DNA from: Woeseiaceae bacterium
Lineage (GTDB): Bacteria > Pseudomonadota > Gammaproteobacteria > Steroidobacterales > Woeseiaceae
NCBI GenBank assembly: GCA_021773115.1
Contig: JAJFKS010000013.1
Span: 1-64,000 of the forward strand
Direction of reading: 5' to 3'
Length of the DNA: 64,000 bases
A program made the position numbers and the translations under genes. The notes below the pieces were generated by a model, which was not told the DNA's origin, made no database searches, and worked only from the letters and a program-made list of their open reading frames with translations. Positions 26,509-35,529 of this stretch are shown in pieces; position 1 is the first letter of the stretch; every line of letters begins with the position of its first letter.

Positions 26509-26529
26509 CATAATATCTAAATTAGCAAA
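26509..26529. promoter_or_regulatory. AT-rich candidate operator of the ArsR-family regulator
   Basis: CATAAT at 26509-26514 is followed by TAAATTAGCAAA at 26518-26529, inside the gap between the divergent DUF302 operon and the regulator gene. The 12-mer recurs at 21690-21701 next to a perfect CATAAT dyad. SqrR/BigR-type regulators bind AT-rich dyads of this kind. Inference. Confidence 0.45.
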
Positions 26530-26551
26530 ATCGCATATAGGTAGATTCCAC

Positions 26552-26878
26552 ATGGAAAGGAAAGTTAGTAAGAAAAAAGAGAAAATCACTGCAAGCGAAT
26601 TGCGAGAACATGCCGATGCGGCGGCGTCGCTGTTGAAGACAATCGGCAACCCGGTTCGGCTAATGATTCTCTGCACGCTCGTACAAGGCGAGTTCACCGT
26701 TGGTGAACTCAACGAACGGATCGATATGTCGCAGTCCAGCCTGTCGCAGCATCTGGCGGTTTTGCGACGAGAGGGGCTCGTGCGCACGCGCCGGGAAGCT
26801 CAAACGATTTTTTATGCACTCGAGAGTGTTGAAGTTCGGTCCTTGATAGCTTGCCTGTACAAGATTTATTGCGGCTAA
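26552..26878 (+). CDS. ArsR-family regulator with persulfide-sensor cysteine pair (SqrR/BigR-like)
   Basis: 108 residues from the ATG at 26552. The winged helix is clear: NPVRLMILCTLVQGEFTVGE, then MSQSSLSQHLAVLRREGLV and RREAQTIFYAL. It has Cys41 in LMILCTL and Cys107 in LYKIYCG. These are the positions of the two sensing cysteines in SqrR, and BigR has the same arrangement; they form a tetrasulfide link when reactive sulfur rises and release DNA. A third Cys (101) is present. It lacks the metal motifs of ArsR/SmtB. Divergent from the DUF302 operon and 34 bases before the heme protein gene, so both are likely targets. Confidence 0.85.
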   Translation: MERKVSKKKEKITASELREHADAAASLLKTIGNPVRLMILCTLVQGEFTVGELNERIDMSQSSLSQHLAVLRREGLVRTRREAQTIFYALESVEVRSLIACLYKIYCG

Positions 26879-26912
26879 TCGGCTTCTTCAAGAATCGATG
26901 GGAGGTTCAATT

Positions 26913-27476
26913 ATGAAAGTATTGCTGTTGGTATTCACAATGGTGGTCGCGATGGCTCAGGACGAGTTCAAATCCAGGGAGGACGCGGCTGCCGCTGCGG
27001 CGACGACATTGATTCAGGAATTGGGTAGCGCTCTGAAAACAAACATGGCCGCAGGGGGACCCGAAGCCGCAATTACGGTTTGCCGCGATATTGCGCCGAC
27101 CATCGCCAACGACCTGTCCCTCAAGACTGGTTGGAAAGTCACTCGCGTTGGCACCCGAGTGCGAAATACGATGATGGGGATGCCGGACGAGTGGGAGCAA
27201 ATCGGTCTTGAATATTTCAGCGAGGAAATTGACGCGGGCACGGCACTCGAAGACTTGAGTTACACCGAAGTCGTAACCGAGGGGAAGCAGCAGTATTTTC
27301 GCTATATGAAACCGATCGTCACACAGCCATTGTGTTTGAGTTGCCACGGCCCCAGCGACGTGATGTCACCGGCGATTCAGGCGATGCTCGATCAGCACTA
27401 CCCTCACGACCAGGCGACCGACTACACCGTTGGCGAATTGCGTGGGGCGGTTAGCATTAAGCAACCGTTGGACTAA
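26913..27476 (+). CDS. Tll0287-like (DUF3365) c-type heme sensor-domain protein
   Basis: 187 residues from the ATG at 26913, which has GGGAGG upstream. A signal peptide is present (VLLLVFTMVVAMAQ). The body fits the DUF3365/Tll0287-like domain: AAAAATTLIQELGSALKTNM, then GWKVTRVGTRVRN, and the single heme site CLSCHGP after RYMKPIVTQPL. Such domains are periplasmic PAS-like heme c modules that sense redox state or small gases; here no signalling domain is attached, so it may serve alone or with a partner. It follows the SqrR/BigR-like regulator closely, suggesting a role in sulfide or redox response (inference). Confidence 0.85.
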   Translation: MKVLLLVFTMVVAMAQDEFKSREDAAAAAATTLIQELGSALKTNMAAGGPEAAITVCRDIAPTIANDLSLKTGWKVTRVGTRVRNTMMGMPDEWEQIGLEYFSEEIDAGTALEDLSYTEVVTEGKQQYFRYMKPIVTQPLCLSCHGPSDVMSPAIQAMLDQHYPHDQATDYTVGELRGAVSIKQPLD

Positions 27477-27575
27477 GTCAGATCACGACAGGCGGCAGCC
27501 TGACCCTGCGCTGCCATCCCGGTATAGTGAGTCGCAACCCAGCAACGCATTTTATTACACTCATCGAGGCTCTCA

Positions 27576-28526
27576 GTGAACTACAAGGACTACTACAAGA
27601 TAATGGGCGTGAAGCGGGACGCCAGTCAGGATGAGATCAAGCGCGCCTATCGAAAACTGGCACGCAAATACCACCCTGACGTCAGCAAAGCCGCCGATGC
27701 GGAAGCCCGTTTTAAGGAGGTTGGTGAGGCCTATGCCGTCCTGAAGGACCCCGAAAAACGATCCGCCTATGATCAACTCGGCCAAGACTTCAAGGCCGGC
27801 CAGGAATTCAGGCCGCCGCCTGACTGGGATGCAGGCTTTGAGTTCAGCGGACGTGGGTCCTCGAATGCCGACGCGCCTGACTACAGCGATTTCTTTTCTT
27901 CTCTTTTCGGGCAGGGATTCAAGCCAGCGGGCCGAGCTCATACGGGCCGCGGTTTTCAGGCACGCGGCGAAGACCACCACGCCAAAGTCATGATCGATCT
28001 CGAAGACGCCTTCCGGGGTGCAACACGCGGTATTACGCTACGCGTACCTGAGTTCGACAACAGCGGCCACCTGGTCAGCCGGGAGCGTACCCTGAACGTA
28101 AAAATACCCAAAGGTGTCAAACCGGGACAACGAATCCGACTGTCCGGGCAAGGAGCACCGGGCCCGGGTGACAGCAAGGCCGGTGACCTGTACCTGGAAA
28201 TCGAGTTCAATCCGCATGAGATCTACAAAGTCGAAGGCCCTGATCTTTACCTGGACTTGCCAATTACCCCGTGGGAAGCAGCGCTGGGCGCAAGCGTCGC
28301 GGTGCCCACACCGGAGGGAACGGTAAACCTCACGATTCCTGCCGGCACCAGCAGCGGCCGCAAACTGCGACTGAAAGGTCGCGGCATCCCGGGTACATCA
28401 CCCGGCAATCTGTATGTTGTTGCCCAGATCACAGTGCCGCCTGCAGACAGCGATGCGGCGAAAGCGCTGTACCAGAAAATGCAGCAGGAATTATCCTATA
28501 ACCCTCGCAGCGCATTGGGAGTGTAA
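27576..28526 (+). CDS. cbpA: curved DNA-binding protein CbpA, DnaJ-type co-chaperone
   Basis: 316 residues starting at a GTG. Residues 1-70 are a J domain with [18 protein letters not shown] (HPD motif). A Gly/Phe-rich linker (about 75-135) follows, then two C-terminal beta domains without the zinc finger, with [20 protein letters not shown] and the last [10 protein letters not shown]. This is the CbpA layout and length. It stimulates DnaK (Hsp70) and binds curved DNA in the nucleoid. The next gene is its modulator cbpM, seven bases downstream. Confidence 0.95.
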   Translation: MNYKDYYKIMGVKRDASQDEIKRAYRKLARKYHPDVSKAADAEARFKEVGEAYAVLKDPEKRSAYDQLGQDFKAGQEFRPPPDWDAGFEFSGRGSSNADAPDYSDFFSSLFGQGFKPAGRAHTGRGFQARGEDHHAKVMIDLEDAFRGATRGITLRVPEFDNSGHLVSRERTLNVKIPKGVKPGQRIRLSGQGAPGPGDSKAGDLYLEIEFNPHEIYKVEGPDLYLDLPITPWEAALGASVAVPTPEGTVNLTIPAGTSSGRKLRLKGRGIPGTSPGNLYVVAQITVPPADSDAAKALYQKMQQELSYNPRSALGV

Positions 28527-28532
28527 GCAATC

Positions 28533-28850
28533 ATGACAAGAGAAACTGTGAGAGGCCAACTGCTGGATGAAAGCATTGAGTTATCGCTAACCGAGTTTTG
28601 CAGAGCATGCTCAAAAGACACGACGTGGGTTAGTGCGCTGGTTGAAGAAGGCGCGCTGGAACCCGTCGATGTTAGTGACAAGCATTGGCGATTTACCGCC
28701 GTCAGTTTGCAACGCGCACATCGTGCCATGCGCCTGGAACGTGATTTGGGTGTCAATCTGGCAGGCATCGCACTGGCGCTCGAATTGCTGGAGGAACTTG
28801 AAACGCTGCGGGCTCGTCTTCGTCGGATTGATAGTAATCAGGATATTTAA
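28533..28850 (+). CDS. cbpM: CbpA modulator CbpM
   Basis: 105 residues, MerR-like helix-turn-helix fold without DNA-binding role. It has LSLTEFCRACSKDTTWVSAL, then VEEGALEP and LQRAHRAMRLERDLGVNLAG, followed by a long helix ALALELLEELETLRARLRRI. CbpM binds the J domain of CbpA and blocks both its DnaK stimulation and its DNA binding. Seven bases separate it from cbpA, as in the usual cbpAM operon, and the pirin gene follows 15 bases later, so the three may be co-transcribed. Confidence 0.92.
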   Translation: MTRETVRGQLLDESIELSLTEFCRACSKDTTWVSALVEEGALEPVDVSDKHWRFTAVSLQRAHRAMRLERDLGVNLAGIALALELLEELETLRARLRRIDSNQDI

Positions 28851-28864
28851 GAAGGAAACATCCC

Positions 28865-29770
28865 ATGAGCTTTCACGAGGCCTCAAACCCCAAGTGCAGT
28901 GCGACAAGCGGCGCGATCGAACTACGCATCACTCCGAGAGAACGAGACCTCGGCGAATTCTCCGTACGACGTGTGTTACCCGCTCGGGATCGGCGCATGG
29001 TAGGGCCCTTCATCTTTTTCGATCACATGGGCCCTGCTGAGTTTCCGCCGGGCAAAGGAATCGCGGTCAGACCTCACCCGCATATTGGTCTTGCGACAAT
29101 TACGTACCTGTTTGAAGGCGAAATTATCCATCGAGACAGTCTCGGTTTCGTGCAGGCGATCCAGTCCGGAGCCGTCAATCTCATGACCGCCGGTCGTGGC
29201 ATCGTGCATTCCGAGCGCGCCGGTGATGATCTACAGGCGACGTCGCGGTTGCACGGTATTCAGTCCTGGATGGCGCTACCGACCGACCAGGAAGAAATCG
29301 AGCCGGCGTTTCTCCACTACGCTGCCGCCGACCTTCCGCAAATCGACGCCGACGGCACCTCGGTGCGGCTTATCATGGGCGAAGCCTTTGGACACGTCTC
29401 TCCGGTCCAGTTGTACTCCCCTACCCTGTACTTCGATTGCCAAATGCGTGCGGCCTCGTCACTTCGCCTACCGGAAAACTACGAGGAAATGGCGGCGTAT
29501 GTTGTGAGTGGTCGTGTACGCATCGAACGACAGCACTACGATTCCGGTGTACTGGCGGTTGCCTGCGCGGGAAAATCCGTTGTTTTGGAGGCCGAAGAGG
29601 ACAGCCATGTGATGGTTATCGGCGGGGATGCCATCGGTACGCGGCATATCTGGTGGAACTTCGTTTCCAGTTCGAAAAAGCGTATCGAGGAAGCCAAAGC
29701 CGATTGGCAGAATGGGCGTTTCGATGCGGTACCTGGCGAGACAGAGTTTATCCCGCTGCCGGACAGCTGA
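28865..29770 (+). CDS. pirin family protein
   Basis: 301 residues, a bicupin. The N-terminal metal site is seen in VRPHPHIGLATITYLFEGEI (two His) and GRGIVHSERA (His and Glu). FIFFDHMGPAEFPPGKGIAV is the conserved pirin block. The C-terminal cupin includes LPENYEEMAAYVVSGRVRIE. Longer than the YhaK-type pirin at 10.6 kb and closer to classical Pir proteins, which can act as iron-dependent redox-sensitive regulators or flavonoid dioxygenases. It sits 15 bases after cbpM, suggesting co-expression with the chaperone pair. The convergent MscS gene ends 13 bases away. Confidence 0.92.
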   Translation: MSFHEASNPKCSATSGAIELRITPRERDLGEFSVRRVLPARDRRMVGPFIFFDHMGPAEFPPGKGIAVRPHPHIGLATITYLFEGEIIHRDSLGFVQAIQSGAVNLMTAGRGIVHSERAGDDLQATSRLHGIQSWMALPTDQEEIEPAFLHYAAADLPQIDADGTSVRLIMGEAFGHVSPVQLYSPTLYFDCQMRAASSLRLPENYEEMAAYVVSGRVRIERQHYDSGVLAVACAGKSVVLEAEEDSHVMVIGGDAIGTRHIWWNFVSSSKKRIEEAKADWQNGRFDAVPGETEFIPLPDS

Positions 29771-29783
29771 CTGGAACTGAAAC

Positions 29784-32700
29784 TTAGGCCTCGCTGGATT
29801 CCCCGCCTGTTCTGATATGCAGGTCTCGCTGCGGGAACGGAATTTCAATGCCGTTTTTCGCAAGTGCGATATTGATACTGCGATTTAGATCATGAGTCAC
29901 CGGCAGTCGCTTGTTGGGCGTGGCAACAAAAACACGTGCCTCGAAGTCCAGTGAGCTATCACCGTGTGCCATAAAGAAAACGGCCGGCGAAGGTGTCAAC
30001 AAGGTATCCGAGTGACGAGAGACCGCTTCCATAATAATGTCCCGGACCTGGTCAATATCGGAACCATAGGCAACGCCGACACGAATAATGATTCGTGTGA
30101 CTTGATCGTTCAGCGTCCAGTTCGTGACGTTCTCCGTGATGATGGATTTGTTTGGCATCAATACTTCACGATTATCGAAGTCGGTAATTCGTGTCGCACG
30201 AATCTTGATACTCGTCACGGTTCCTTCCAGCTGACCGATAGTCACGATATCGCCAACGCGAATCGGGCGTTCGAAAAGAATGATCAAGCCTGAGACGAAA
30301 TTGGCAACGATTTCCTGTAAGCCAAAACCCAATCCCACGCCCAATGCCGCGATGACCCATTGCATGCTGGACCAATCCAGTCCGAGGCGACTCAAACCTA
30401 TGATGATTCCGAAACTGATTAAGGTGTACTTCCCGATTGTGATAACGGCGTAACGCGTCCCCGAGTCCACGGGTAGACGTTCGAAAACAACGAGTTCGAG
30501 GATTCCACCCACGTTGCGAGCGACAATAAAACCACCGATTACGAAAATTGACGCAACGGCAAGATCCCATAGGCTGATCCCGGTCGATACGGCGATTCCG
30601 TCGATACTACGAACGCCATTCCAGAGAATGACATCGTTGGCAATACCCAGTGCTGGAAGCAAGGCACTCCAGGTTGCCCATAAGCCCAGTATCAGCACTG
30701 CATATGAGATGACGAAGACAGCTCGCCCGGACTGGCTCGACAAGGTATCGAGATCCAACTCTTTGTTATCCACTATTGCTGGGGCGGCATCGCCACTTTG
30801 GTCCGACTCAATGACATCATCACGCTTCGCCTTTTGCCGCGCCCTTTTCTCTTCGGCACGTCTTAGCGCCAATCGCCGGTGACCTACAAGAAATAAGCGC
30901 ATCGATAAGCGATACAGGACGGCTGCCAAAAGAATCACAATTCCCGACTGGAATACGCGCGACTGCAGTTCTATTGCGGCGTCGTAGTAGCCGGCAACAG
31001 GCAGCAGCAAACCAATCGTCAGTGGTGCGGCGACGAGGAGTACAAGCAGAAACCGAGTCGCGCCGGTGAACTTGCTTTCATCCCGGATCGCCATTGCAAT
31101 TCCATTGCGCGGATTGAGAAAGTAATACGCAAATACGGCAATGGCGATTGAGCTTACGATGAAGGCAAGACGGCCAATGCCATACTTAATGACCGAATCA
31201 CCCGACGCGATAGCGGCAGTAAACACGAACGCGACAATCGCTTGCACGGCAATAAACCAATTCAAATGTCGTCGGAATCTGAGCCGCGCATCCTCGTTCC
31301 AGGCAAAATGCCGAAGGAATACACCGTTGGGTCGTGCCAGCGTGCGGAAAAAACCAAGCATGATTGCGACGCCTGCTGTCGCGTACAGACCTTGTGCTAT
31401 CGCTGCGGTAAAGCTCGTCGTGCCGCCCTTCTCGATTGCCAGTCCAAGCGCACCGATACCAAGCGGCCATGGCAGCGTATGCAAGAGACTCAAGAGCAAC
31501 GCGGCGGGCGTTGTGAAATAGGTATCTTTGCGCACATCACCGACGCGCTGTGCGAGGATCAGCAGGCGCGCCCGAATGAATTTCGCAAGCAATGCCAGGC
31601 CTGCTGCGAACAACACCAACACGGTTGGGCCGCCTATCCCGGAACGGAAACTCGATACCAATGCATGACCGGTGTCTTGCCACGCGCTGCCAGACCCGAG
31701 CCACGAAATATTGCTGCGAATATTTTTCCAAAATGCGGCACCGAAACCGCTCTTTGTCGGCAGCCACAAGAGGCGTCGGTCCAGCACGCGGGATAACGCC
31801 GCGGATTGTTCCATTATGTCTTGCCGGACGGAACGTTGAGCAACGATTTCATCCGATTTGTCGCGTGCGGCTGCGGTTAGCGCCTGTAAATACTCACGAC
31901 GCTGGTCTATCAGCGTCTTTGCAGTGCCGACACTGTCGAACGATTGAGTTTCCGAGCCAGGCTCGCGTAATCGATCGATCGTAGACTCCAGCGCATCACC
32001 TAAATTGCGGAGTTGATCCTGCCAAAGTATCAGGTTCAGGCGCAACGCGACCGCTGCCTGATCGGCGACCACGGTTGCCTGTGTCAGTCCTTTGGCATTC
32101 GGCAGTTTCGTCTGAACGTTTCTGAGTAGCTCCGCCGTCTCGTTGCTTAACTGGCCGGTCGCGAGAACCTGGTCAACCATTTGCGCTGATGCGCTTATTC
32201 GCGCAAGGTCTTGTTGCAAGCGACTGGTTTCGGCCGCTATCAGGATATTGCTTTTAACCAAAGCGAGATTGGCCTCTGCAAGCTCAAGATTTTCTTTGGC
32301 GTAGGCCGATAGCTGAGAAAGCCTGGCAGGAATTTCGGCAAGTTGCCGGGTTGCGACCTCAACCCACTTCGCAGCCTTCGCCGCTTGCGAACTGCCAAGC
32401 TGATTTTGTATCTGTTCTATCGACCGAGACAGCTGTTCAATTCGCGCGCTGGCCAGTGTGATACGTGCTTCAATGACGTCCTGTCGTGCACCAAGGCTTG
32501 CGCGCTCACGCGTGAGGTCTGTAATTGCTGCTTGGCGCTCAGCCAGTCGCACGGCATAGAGTGTTTGACTTGCCGCGACAATCGGGCCCGACGCGGACTC
32601 ATCAGCGGGAGGCGTGTCTTGCAACTCCACTACGGCGCGTCTTGCCTCGGCGATTTCTGTGGCGATCGCCTCACCCCTGGTGCTCAAAGCCATCTGGCGT

Positions 32701-33098
32701 GATCTGAAATCGCTCAGCGATTCGATCAACGCCGTACGTTCTGCTGTCAGGTCAGCAAGTGCAAGGCTTGTTTCAGCGTCGGTCATTTTCACCGTTGGCG
32801 AAGTGGAATGCTGTTGCCCGAGTGCGGTCAGCTCGCCGCGAAGTTGATCGATCGTCGTGCTGGCTGAAGCGGCGGTCGCTGCAAAACCACGAACGGCCGC
32901 GGCTCGTTCATTGGCCTTTGCCACTGTCTGCTTCGCTTCGATGAGAATCGCAATGGCCGTGTTACGCGCCTCTTCGTCAAAAGTGCTATTGGTTTGTAAC
33001 CGTTCAATTTCCTGTGTTATCGATGCGATATCTTGCGCTTGCCCAACGGCGACGCACATCGACAAAAGAAAAGCTGACAGTATGACCTGCTTGTTCAT
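29784..33098 (-). CDS. large MscS-family mechanosensitive channel (MscK/DUF3772 type)
   Basis: 1104 residues from the ATG at 33098, which gives a signal peptide (LSAFLLSMCVAVGQA). Residues 20-450 are periplasmic and mostly coiled coil (AEARRAVVELQD, ANLALVKSNILIAAETSRLQ), as in KefA/MscK-type channels. About eleven membrane helices follow (480-1000), the last containing the pore-lining ANFVSGLIILFERPIRVGDI and the beta domain TRITDFDNREVLMPNKSIIT, as in MscS. It opens on membrane tension to release solutes at osmotic downshift. It lies alone between pirin (convergent) and a hydrolase. Confidence 0.93.
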   Translation of the reverse strand: MNKQVILSAFLLSMCVAVGQAQDIASITQEIERLQTNSTFDEEARNTAIAILIEAKQTVAKANERAAAVRGFAATAASASTTIDQLRGELTALGQQHSTSPTVKMTDAETSLALADLTAERTALIESLSDFRSRQMALSTRGEAIATEIAEARRAVVELQDTPPADESASGPIVAASQTLYAVRLAERQAAITDLTRERASLGARQDVIEARITLASARIEQLSRSIEQIQNQLGSSQAAKAAKWVEVATRQLAEIPARLSQLSAYAKENLELAEANLALVKSNILIAAETSRLQQDLARISASAQMVDQVLATGQLSNETAELLRNVQTKLPNAKGLTQATVVADQAAVALRLNLILWQDQLRNLGDALESTIDRLREPGSETQSFDSVGTAKTLIDQRREYLQALTAAARDKSDEIVAQRSVRQDIMEQSAALSRVLDRRLLWLPTKSGFGAAFWKNIRSNISWLGSGSAWQDTGHALVSSFRSGIGGPTVLVLFAAGLALLAKFIRARLLILAQRVGDVRKDTYFTTPAALLLSLLHTLPWPLGIGALGLAIEKGGTTSFTAAIAQGLYATAGVAIMLGFFRTLARPNGVFLRHFAWNEDARLRFRRHLNWFIAVQAIVAFVFTAAIASGDSVIKYGIGRLAFIVSSIAIAVFAYYFLNPRNGIAMAIRDESKFTGATRFLLVLLVAAPLTIGLLLPVAGYYDAAIELQSRVFQSGIVILLAAVLYRLSMRLFLVGHRRLALRRAEEKRARQKAKRDDVIESDQSGDAAPAIVDNKELDLDTLSSQSGRAVFVISYAVLILGLWATWSALLPALGIANDVILWNGVRSIDGIAVSTGISLWDLAVASIFVIGGFIVARNVGGILELVVFERLPVDSGTRYAVITIGKYTLISFGIIIGLSRLGLDWSSMQWVIAALGVGLGFGLQEIVANFVSGLIILFERPIRVGDIVTIGQLEGTVTSIKIRATRITDFDNREVLMPNKSIITENVTNWTLNDQVTRIIIRVGVAYGSDIDQVRDIIMEAVSRHSDTLLTPSPAVFFMAHGDSSLDFEARVFVATPNKRLPVTHDLNRSINIALAKNGIEIPFPQRDLHIRTGGESSEA

Positions 33099-33208
33099 GA
33101 ATAATTTCCAAACGACATTGCTTGATTGAGACACTGCTTTTCGGCAGTGAAGCACGGTACCGCTACAGGTGACAAGTACGGTTGGCCAGTGTACTTGCGA
33201 ACTCAGGC

Positions 33209-34045
33209 CTAGTCAGGCAATTCGCTTGTCAAACCGTCCAGATAGTCCTTAAACAGGTGGATATCTCCGTGGCCCGCGCCGTCAATAAGCAGCAATTTTG
33301 AGGGCGCATCGATCAGCTCTTTTAACTCGATGCTATGTTCGACCGGGATCAATCGATCCGCGGTGCCATGCACCAGGACTATCGGCGACTTGACATTAGC
33401 GATGCGTTTGTCCGTTCGCATTGGATAGCGCACCAGCCAGGCCGGCAAATGAGGATACTGAATGCGGGCCATTGCGACTACGCTGCTAAACGGCGACACC
33501 AGTACCAGTAGATCGGGTTCGACATCCACCGCAAGCTTGGTAGCAACCGCGGTACCCAGTGAGCGGCCGTAAATGACGATTGGTTTGCCCGCATATTTCG
33601 ACGCGACGGAGTTCCACGCGACTTTGACGTCGCTATGCAATTGTTCTTCACCCTCCATGCGACCCGTGCTCTTGCCGTAGCCTCGATAGTCGAGCATGAA
33701 CATGTCGTAGTTGACACGTTGATAGTACTCAACGTCGCTCGTCCAGGATTGCAAGTTGCCAGCGTTGCCGTGCAGGAAGAATATGAGCCCACGCGGATTC
33801 GGCTGCCGAAAATGCAAGGCGTTGATCTCAGCACCATCGACTGCAAGTGTCACTTCTTCAAACGGAACGTTGAACTTGAACTGATAGTCAGGCGGCAGTT
33901 TCGACCCCTGGAAAATTTGTGATTCCTGCGAAACGTACAGATGTGCGAAAAATATCCCCACCGCGAGAATCGGAATTACGGTACCAATGGCAATAACAAC
34001 AAGCCAAGACTTCCGTGTCGACACACTATATTGTCTCGAAGTCAT
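33209..34045 (-). CDS. membrane-anchored alpha/beta hydrolase
   Basis: 278 residues from the ATG at 34045. One N-terminal anchor (WLVVIAIGTVIPILAVGIFF) and an alpha/beta hydrolase domain of the ABHD13/YfhR (COG1073) type. LIFFLHGNAGNLQSW is the oxyanion region, YGRSLGTAVATKLA holds the nucleophilic Ser, LVHGTADRLIPVEHS the Asp, and GAGHGDIHLF the His. So the triad is complete. Catalytic domain probably faces the periplasm. Substrate unknown; esters or peptides are possible. It lies 111 bases downstream of nothing on its strand and precedes the MscS gene only at a distance. Confidence 0.88.
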   Translation of the reverse strand: MTSRQYSVSTRKSWLVVIAIGTVIPILAVGIFFAHLYVSQESQIFQGSKLPPDYQFKFNVPFEEVTLAVDGAEINALHFRQPNPRGLIFFLHGNAGNLQSWTSDVEYYQRVNYDMFMLDYRGYGKSTGRMEGEEQLHSDVKVAWNSVASKYAGKPIVIYGRSLGTAVATKLAVDVEPDLLVLVSPFSSVVAMARIQYPHLPAWLVRYPMRTDKRIANVKSPIVLVHGTADRLIPVEHSIELKELIDAPSKLLLIDGAGHGDIHLFKDYLDGLTSELPD

Positions 34046-34212
34046 GCTAATTTGACGCCGAATCGCAAACCTGCGCCGACATTTGCTGCAGACCATTCAG
34101 TACCAGAATCCATGTTGGCACCCTTTTCGACGCGCTTCGAATTGATCGGATCAGTGAGATTTGTGTGCTGTCAAAAGTCGCTCGGTTCAAGAATCACACC
34201 TTGGAGCGAGAC

Positions 34213-34244
34213 AAAAACAGGGCGCCTAAGGACTGGGCGCCCTG
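34213..34244 (-). terminator. intrinsic terminator of the yegP-like gene
   Basis: A perfect 9-base stem CAGGGCGCC (34218-34226) pairs with GGCGCCCTG (34236-34244) around a 9-base loop. On the minus strand it is followed by five T (34217-34213), eleven bases past the yegP-like stop. This is a standard Rho-independent terminator. Confidence 0.9.
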
Positions 34245-34254
34245 CTGTATTCCT

Positions 34255-34593
34255 CTAAGCCGTTTGGTCGTCGATTTTCGCGCCTGTCGCTGCGCGTGCA
34301 ATGCTCTCGATGCCATTGTCACGACTGGCTTCAGTCTTGTAGCTCTGGCTCGTGCCGATTACCTGGCCGTTGCTTGACTTCAAGTTGAAGCGAAATGCAC
34401 CGCCGGATGTCGTGGTTTTTTCAAAACACTTTGGATTCGAGCAGTTCTTCTGAACCGACGCAATACCGTTCGTGCATGAACTTTTGGACTTGTAACCTTC
34501 ACTGGAAAGAATGTTTTCGCCGTTGCCCGCTTTTAATCGAAAACGAAATTCGCCAGCTTTGTCTTTGTAGCACTCAAATTTACCCGCCATCAT
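34255..34593 (-). CDS. yegP: YegP family protein, two DUF1508 repeats
   Basis: 112 residues made of two DUF1508 repeats: GKFECYKDKAGEFRFRLKAG with NGENILSSEGYKSK, and CFEKTTTSGGAFRFNLKSSN with GQVIGTSQSYKTEAS. E. coli YegP has the same two-repeat layout and similar length. Cytoplasmic; the function is unknown, though it is abundant in stationary phase in some bacteria. Monocistronic, with a clean intrinsic terminator just downstream. Confidence 0.9.
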   Translation of the reverse strand: MMAGKFECYKDKAGEFRFRLKAGNGENILSSEGYKSKSSCTNGIASVQKNCSNPKCFEKTTTSGGAFRFNLKSSNGQVIGTSQSYKTEASRDNGIESIARAATGAKIDDQTA

Positions 34594-34689
34594 TGATCCC
34601 TTGTTTTCTGTTATACGTGAAGGGCTAAATTACACACGCCACAGGACTGAAAAGCAAACGCAGTCATCATTGATCGATCGCTAAAACCT

Positions 34690-35442
34690 TTAATTTGTTG
34701 GCAATTCCCGAGCTTTTGGACAAACGGCCTGTGAATCCGCTACGACCAGCGTCTCGGCGAGCCGGCTGTAAGTCCTCCACCGGGCCAGGACCGGCTTCAG
34801 GCCAATCTCAAGCTCTTTGATCGCATTGCGGTGATCGATAGCGACCACCAACGCTGCACAAACCATCACCGACCGCCACACAGCGACAAAAACACGCTTT
34901 TTGAAACGAGAAGCCGTCTGGGCGCGCAGGAAATCGCAATGAAAATACAAATGCGAACGCTCATCGTCGACAATATCCAGCAATTGATCGCGCAGCCGAG
35001 AGCGTGGTAGATGCACTGCCAGCAAGTGGTAGTAGCAGAGTCCCACGACTTCGGCAGCCAAAAGCACGACGACTTTGAGGCGCAGCCCGATCAGCCGCCT
35101 CGCGAAAACGAACAGCTTTGCCGTCCAATTGTCGCGAATCAGCTTACCGCCGAGCAATCGCACGCACATGGCAAGAATATTGGCATGACGATGCTCTTCC
35201 TCCACGAAGTACGCCATCGACGTGCCGAAATGATCGTCCAGGCCAGGCAGCGAATTGCAAAATGACTGTGCGACGATTGTCCCGCCACCGGATTCACCCA
35301 ATTGGAAAATTGCGAGTGAGCGCGCGAGTGACGTCGGTAGTGCTGAATAATCCAGATCCTGTTCAAGCGCCGGTAAGCGCCGATAACTTCTTTGCTCGAA
35401 AAAGGATTCCCATTCCTGCCATGTTCGGTGTGTGATGCCCAT
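34690..35442 (-). CDS. ferritin-like diiron protein with membrane-associated helices
   Basis: 250 residues. Two helix pairs carry likely diiron ligands: QLGESGGGTIVAQSF and AYFVEEEHRHANILAMCVRL (ExxH), then LAAEVVGLCYYHLLAVHL and IVDDERSHLYFHCDFL (E..DxxxH-type). This is the ferritin-like superfamily layout seen in desaturase and rubrerythrin-like proteins. Hydrophobic helices at about 125-145 and 190-205 suggest membrane association. The exact reaction is unknown; hydroxylation or desaturation of a lipid is possible (inference). It lies alone between yegP and an uncharacterised membrane gene. Confidence 0.65.
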   Translation of the reverse strand: MGITHRTWQEWESFFEQRSYRRLPALEQDLDYSALPTSLARSLAIFQLGESGGGTIVAQSFCNSLPGLDDHFGTSMAYFVEEEHRHANILAMCVRLLGGKLIRDNWTAKLFVFARRLIGLRLKVVVLLAAEVVGLCYYHLLAVHLPRSRLRDQLLDIVDDERSHLYFHCDFLRAQTASRFKKRVFVAVWRSVMVCAALVVAIDHRNAIKELEIGLKPVLARWRTYSRLAETLVVADSQAVCPKARELPTN

Positions 35443-35529
35443 CGACCTCCCCTGTATTGCCGTCCTTAGGTTATAGACCGTGCTTCTGGCAATTCAGGGG
35501 AGGAAATGTGTCCAGATAATGGCAGTTAC

